Assembly: GCA_036924085.1 (NCBI GenBank)
Contig: JAVGWX010000013.1
Coordinates: forward strand, 60,790,390 to 60,854,389
Length of the DNA: 64,000 nucleotides
Direction of reading: 5' to 3'
Origin: Ariolimax columbianus
Lineage: Eukaryota > Mollusca > Gastropoda > Stylommatophora > Arionidae
The translations under genes were made by a program, and so were the position numbers. Positions 54,201 through 60,200 of the stretch are shown piece after piece. The notes under the pieces are model-generated. The model saw only the letters and a program-made list of their open reading frames with translations. It ran no database searches and was not told the DNA's origin. The stretch's first letter is position 1; every line of letters begins with the position of its first letter.

Positions 54201-57200
54201 GAAAGGAGAAAACGAATAATCACTACTGATATATGACCAATTGCACTGTATGGGGCTGAAACATGGACTCTGGTAAAGAAGGATGAAAAACAGCTTGGAA
54301 GCGTTTGAAATGTGGTGCTACCGCAGAATGGAAAGAATTAGTTGAACAGAAAGAAGATCTAATGACAATTTACTCACTGAAGTGGTCGCACAAAGACAAA
54401 AATTTTTGAATATGATACAAAAACGTCAGTTGAGTTGGCTGGGTCATAATATGAGACATGAAAGTCTTCTACAGAAGATACTATAGGGCAGGATTCAAAG
54501 GAAAAGAGGAACTGGGCAACCAAGACTTACCTTTACATTCCAGGCATGCAGGGGCATTAAAGTACAAACCTATGCTGAAACGAAGAGAACTGCAGAGAAT
54601 AGAGCCAAATTAGAGGGCAAATGTGCAACATGGAGACACCTCTATAAATAAGATGAAAAACTTCATGACATGGGCTTGGAAAAGCATGTCAGATTTCATG
54701 TATCATCAAGGCAAAAGGTAGAAGAAATTCATTGTACTGGCTTAGCCTGCAATATGGAGACGGCAAGTGATTTGATGTGGTCTGAGTGTATATCTCTTAA
54801 AGGCAAGTTAATATTATGTATGTTGGGATCAAGATGCTGTGCAGCGCATGAGCTGCAGTGGTCAGCGACCCATAGCTGACTGCTAGCATCAGTGCCAGCG
54901 AACAAAAGCTGCCAAGACCCTTCTACACCTCCACGCGGTGATCCTGGATAACAGGCTGCAGCAGGGCAGACTGGCTAAGGAGAAGGGATCGAAGAGGGAA
55001 TGCTAACCCGGTACTCAAAAAATGCTTGCTGAAGTCAGATGTGTTGGACCGAAAGGTGCAAATATCGCAGTCAAGCTGTAAACTACGACACAACGCATTC
55101 CGTTCTCTGGACTACATTCTACTACTAAAGCCCTTTCAGGGTTTGGTAGTAGGAGATTGAGAACGAACGCAGAAGAAGAAGAAACAGTATATCTATTAAA
55201 AAAACTTTGGGCTACCAATACCAAACTTGGATCTTATCTCATGCACAAGAAAGGAAAATTACATGTGAAATAAAATGCCTAAGAAAAGTCATTGTTGTCA
55301 GCAGGAGTAATAAAATGAGAAATGATGACATTAGTTTAGTTTAGTTTAGTTGAAGAATCAATGCATTCCGTTCTCTGGACTACATTCTGCTACTTACGCC
55401 CTTTCAGGGCTTGGTAGCGGGAGATTGAGAACGAACGAAGCCAAGCCAGCAGCCAATATTATGTAAAATTGCAGCACTTCCAAATTATTAACATAATCTC
55501 CATCTGTTCTTATTCTGTGCTGGCTTCTCAAATTCCACCCACAAGACTCCGAATGAGCTTCACATGCTTTGTGTCAGATGGCCAGAGGTAATGGCAGACA
55601 CAGATCTGTAAGAAAGAACATAGCAACAGCTTGTGCAGTTGGAGATTTGGGGATTGGGAAGTCAGGGCAGAATGGACACACTCTCAGAGAGAGGCTGTCA
55701 GTATGCCCAGATATGCACTGGATTGGAACGCACAGGGAAAAAGATGAGTGGGAAAGCCAAGAAACACCATGATGAATGGTCAAAGCAGAAGCAAGCTCAT
55801 TCTCAGTCTTGTGGGTGGAATTTCCACATAGTTGCCTAATTCTGCAGTTTGAATTTTTAAATACGTTATTTATGGACTAGTCATTTGAAAATTCGAAAAA
55901 ATTTGAAAGATTAACAGGTCAAACTACTAGAGGCTGAGTACAAAATTTCAGCTCTGTGGGATATGGGAAAGTGGGTTAAAATAGAAGAAAAATAAGACCA
56001 CGCAAATGGACAAATGTAATTTCATGTCAAGTTAATAAAAAGTGTACCAAATATAGCAACAAAAACACGGCAATAACACATACACAAATACAGAACCTGT
56101 TATTCATGAATTCTTGCTTGTTGTCTCCGAGCATGCGTGAGTACAAGCGGATCAGCTCCATGTACAGGCTTGGTGTTGAGTAGTAACTGCGTCGAGTTTC
56201 CTCCCAAAATCTCTGACTCATGACAGATATGCTCTTGTGAATTGTCACACATACTCCAGCCGTATGCTCCTTCAGTTCCTGCACCGGATTCAAAGATAAA
56301 CTAAATGACTTATTCTTTCTAGTTTCCTTTGGAGCATAGGATAAACTAAATGACTTATTCTTTCTAAGTTTCCTTTGGAGCATAGGATAAACTAAATGAC
56401 TTATTCTTTCTAGTTTCCTTTGGAGCATAGGATAAACTAAATGACTTATTCTTTCTAGTTTCCTTTGGAGCATAGGATAAACTAAATGACTTATTCTTTC
56501 TAGTTTCCTTTGGAGCATAGGATAAACTAAATGGCTTATTCTTTCTAGTTTCCTTTGGAGCATAGAGCTTTCATGAATTTTCTTCACTGATTCCTATTTT
56601 GAGATGTTTTCTTGAGTTCCACCCTTGAAGCTTGAGTCCGGCCAAAGATACAGCACACTGAATGAACATACGGCAGCCAGGGACTCATAATAGCTCTCTG
56701 CTTGCATCAGGGACAGCAAACCATAGCTGACAAAGACCCTATTCTGCTTCCTAGCGGTGGACCTGGAAAGTGACTGCACCTATGCAGCCTGGCTGAGAGG
56801 ATAGGGATCGAGGAGCGAAGGCAGACCTGGTCCCAAAAATGAGATACCACAAAGTATGTGATGGAGACATCTGATCGCAAAAGTCTACAGTTGACTGTGA
56901 TACATCTAGTCATATGCCACAAAGTATGTGACGGAGACATCTGATCACAAAAGTCTACAGTCCGACTGTGATATATCTAGTCATATGCCATGTTTCCATT
57001 CCTTTTATTAACAAGACCTGATTTTATATTTGTGTTAATCAGCTTATTCTTATTTACTGAAGTTTTGCAGACGACATTGTTATCTTTAGTTCAGCATCAG
57101 CATCACAGAAGCCACCAACCAAGCCTATACAAACTGAAAGAATCAGGCAAGGCAAGTGACCTTAACAAAGAAAGAAGATCCAGTTTTTATTCAACACTTT

Positions 57201-60200
57201 CTGGCCCTCCAAAGATGCTGCGACTGGAAAATAAGCTCATCGAAAATGTCAATGCGTATATCTACTTAGGCCAGGAAATAAAAAACAACCCTTAAATTGA
57301 CCAGGGTTAGTTCAGCTTCAACTGGATTAAACCGATACTCTAGAAGATGACTTCCATCAAGGCCAGGGCTGACACCGTCAATAGCATGATATTTCCAGCA
57401 ATGGTATATGGGTGTGAAATTTTGTGTCTATGCAAATAGATCACAAATAATTTAGTTTATCCTAAATTCTCTGTATTACCAAAATAGCAATGGAGTGAAT
57501 AGTCCTAAATATCTAATTGACAGACCACATCCAAAAAATGTTGATGTACACCACCAAACAGAGTTCCGAGATGTCATAGACTTTGCATCAATACAAAAGT
57601 ACCAATGAGCCGGCAATGTGGTCTGCATGACTGACGACAAATAGATGAGGAGGGTATCTTTCTAGTGGCCACACAACAACAACTGCCTGTCCGACCGTCC
57701 GCAAATGAGATTGAGAGATGATCTGCATTACACCCTTGGACCATCATGGTACCCCAGTGTGAAGGACAGACATGGATTCAAGCAGCTTCTTGTCACCTGG
57801 CATCAGGCAGTCATGCCTGATTGGATACCAGGACTCAAGTATTCTGGTAGAATGCTGTTGAGTTTCTTATTGGCTGTAGAGATCTGAAAACAAATCTGGC
57901 TATGTTGATCCTGGCATTTACATCAAGGTTTGTAATTTTTGTTGATGTTACTTACCAAATAAGTAAAACTGCAAATTTCTTCAATTATCTAGCTATCAAT
58001 TTTTAGTACTTGGGCAGTGTTTTCACACAAAATGGAGGTCTAGACAGAGAAATTGAGATGATGTGCCAAAAAGTAAATACAATTGCATATCAGCTGTCAT
58101 TATTGAAACACCCTAACATAAACATGTCTTCACAAATAACGCTGATCAACAGTATATTTACACCAACTTTCTGCTACCAGTGTCAAACGCGCACTTTTTA
58201 AAAAAATCTGTAGAGAAAGATCACGACTTGTGGGATGAGATGCCTCGGGAAAGGGAAAACTATCAACGTAACTAGGAGCGACAAAATGCGCAATGAAGAG
58301 ATGCGAAAAAAAAGGTGAAGAAAGACCCTGCCCTGAATATATTGATGAGGAAAGAATCAAGTGGTTCGGCCACCTAATGAGAATGGAACCTGACCAACTA
58401 TAACTATGCTCCTATAACGCACAGTGATCAGGTTTTCACAACTGTGTTAGACCAAAAACTAGCTGGATAGGAAATGTTGCAGATATTCTAAATTGTCATG
58501 GAATGACGACTACTTCAGCGATGAGTCTGGCCCTGAACAGAAAAATTCAGTTCCTCATGATGCCTAAGGGCACAAGTGGATAGGATAAGACAAGACAAGA
58601 CAAAACAAGATAAAACAAAACAAGACAAAACAAGACAAGACAAAACAAGACAAGACAAAACAAGACAAGACAAGACAAAACAAGACAAGACAAAACAAAA
58701 CAAGACAAGACAAAACAAGACAAGACAAGACAAAACAAGACAAGACAAGACAAAACAAGACAAGACAAAACAAGACAAGACAAGACAAAACAAGACAAGA
58801 CAAGACAAAACAAGACAAGACAAAACAAGACAAGACAAAACAAGACAAGACAAGACAAGACAAAACAAGACAAGACAAAACAAGACAAGACAAAACAAGA
58901 CAAGACAAAACAGGACAAGACAAAACAATCCTTACAGGACAGTTTTGGTCATTTATTCTAAATTCTTTTGTTTTGTTCACATTGAAATATAATCCCATAT
59001 TATATGACATCCCTCATTAACTACCAAACACCTGCAAATTCATAAACTTGGCATCGACAGCAAAACAGAAAACGGCTGATCTCAATAATGAACAACAACA
59101 ACAACAGCAAATCATGATATAAATGTTGCTTAATCAACATTCTGACCTCCAATTGATAGCGAGACTCATCAGCAATAAACTCAGTGTTGGCAAAGAATAC
59201 CCTAGCAACTCTGAGCATGGCCTCATCAGTCCATTCGTCAAACCAGTCAATGGTACAACAGTTAATGAGAGCTGGATTCATGCGGCATCGCTGCCGGAAC
59301 CGGTCACCTAATTTTGAAGATAAAACATAAAATTTAAAAATATTGAATTCTTTCTATGATGTGAAAAAATAGAGAGTTTTCATTTTTAAGTAGTGGCTGA
59401 AATACGAGGCTAATAAAAAAGTATTTGACCTTAATCTGAAACCAAAAATTTAGTTCTTCTTCTTCTTTTTCTTCGTTCGTTCTCAATCTCCCACTACCAA
59501 ACCCTGAAGGGGCTTAAGTAGCAGAATGTAATCCAGAGAACGGAATGCATTGTGTCGTAGTTTACAGCTTGGCTGCGATATTTGCACCTTTCGGTCCAAC
59601 ACATCCGACTTCAGCAAGCATTTTTTGAGTACCGGGTTAGCATTCCCTCTTCGATCCCTTCTCCTTAGCCAGTCTGCCCTGCTGCAGCCTGTTATCCAGG
59701 ATCACTGCGTGGATGTGTAGAAGGGTCTTGGCAACTCTGGTTCGCTGGCCCTGACGCTAGCAGTCAGCTATGGGTCACTGACCATTGCAGCTCATGCGCT
59801 GCTCAGCATCTTGATCCCAAAAATTTAGTTCAAAACCTAATACTCTTCTAAATGGGCCCCTATTCAGTTTAGAGACTTCTGTCAGTGGTACTCCCACTGC
59901 TCAGAGTATTTCTGAAAGTCCTTTTTGAGGATCTCCATCAGGGGCTTTGTGAGATTTGTCTTGATTTCTTCTATGTCCTGAAGTCTTGTCCCTTTGAGTG
60001 GTACCTTGAGTCTTGGAAAGAGATTGGTCCTTCGGTCAACATATCACACCTCATCCACACATTTCTTTTCTGAAACAAGACATTGGACAGGTTTAGTCCT
60101 CCCCATACAGTCTAGAGATGATTACCTATGACTTTTGTAGTTCTTTCCAAGACTGAAAGGGCCACTCCACTGGAAAATGATCAAGGCAAATGTGACAAAG

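Noticed and set aside
55569..55839. Opposed ORFs of 67-69 codons
   Set aside because: No recognisable domain, no splice context and no phase match to the dynein gene.
56027..56587. 186-codon minus ORF
   Set aside because: A read-through of 45 bp repeats into exon C and past its donor; only 56097-56278 is coding.
58515..59010. Five overlapping ORFs of 123-148 codons
   Set aside because: Pentanucleotide AAGAC/AAAAC array read in different frames.
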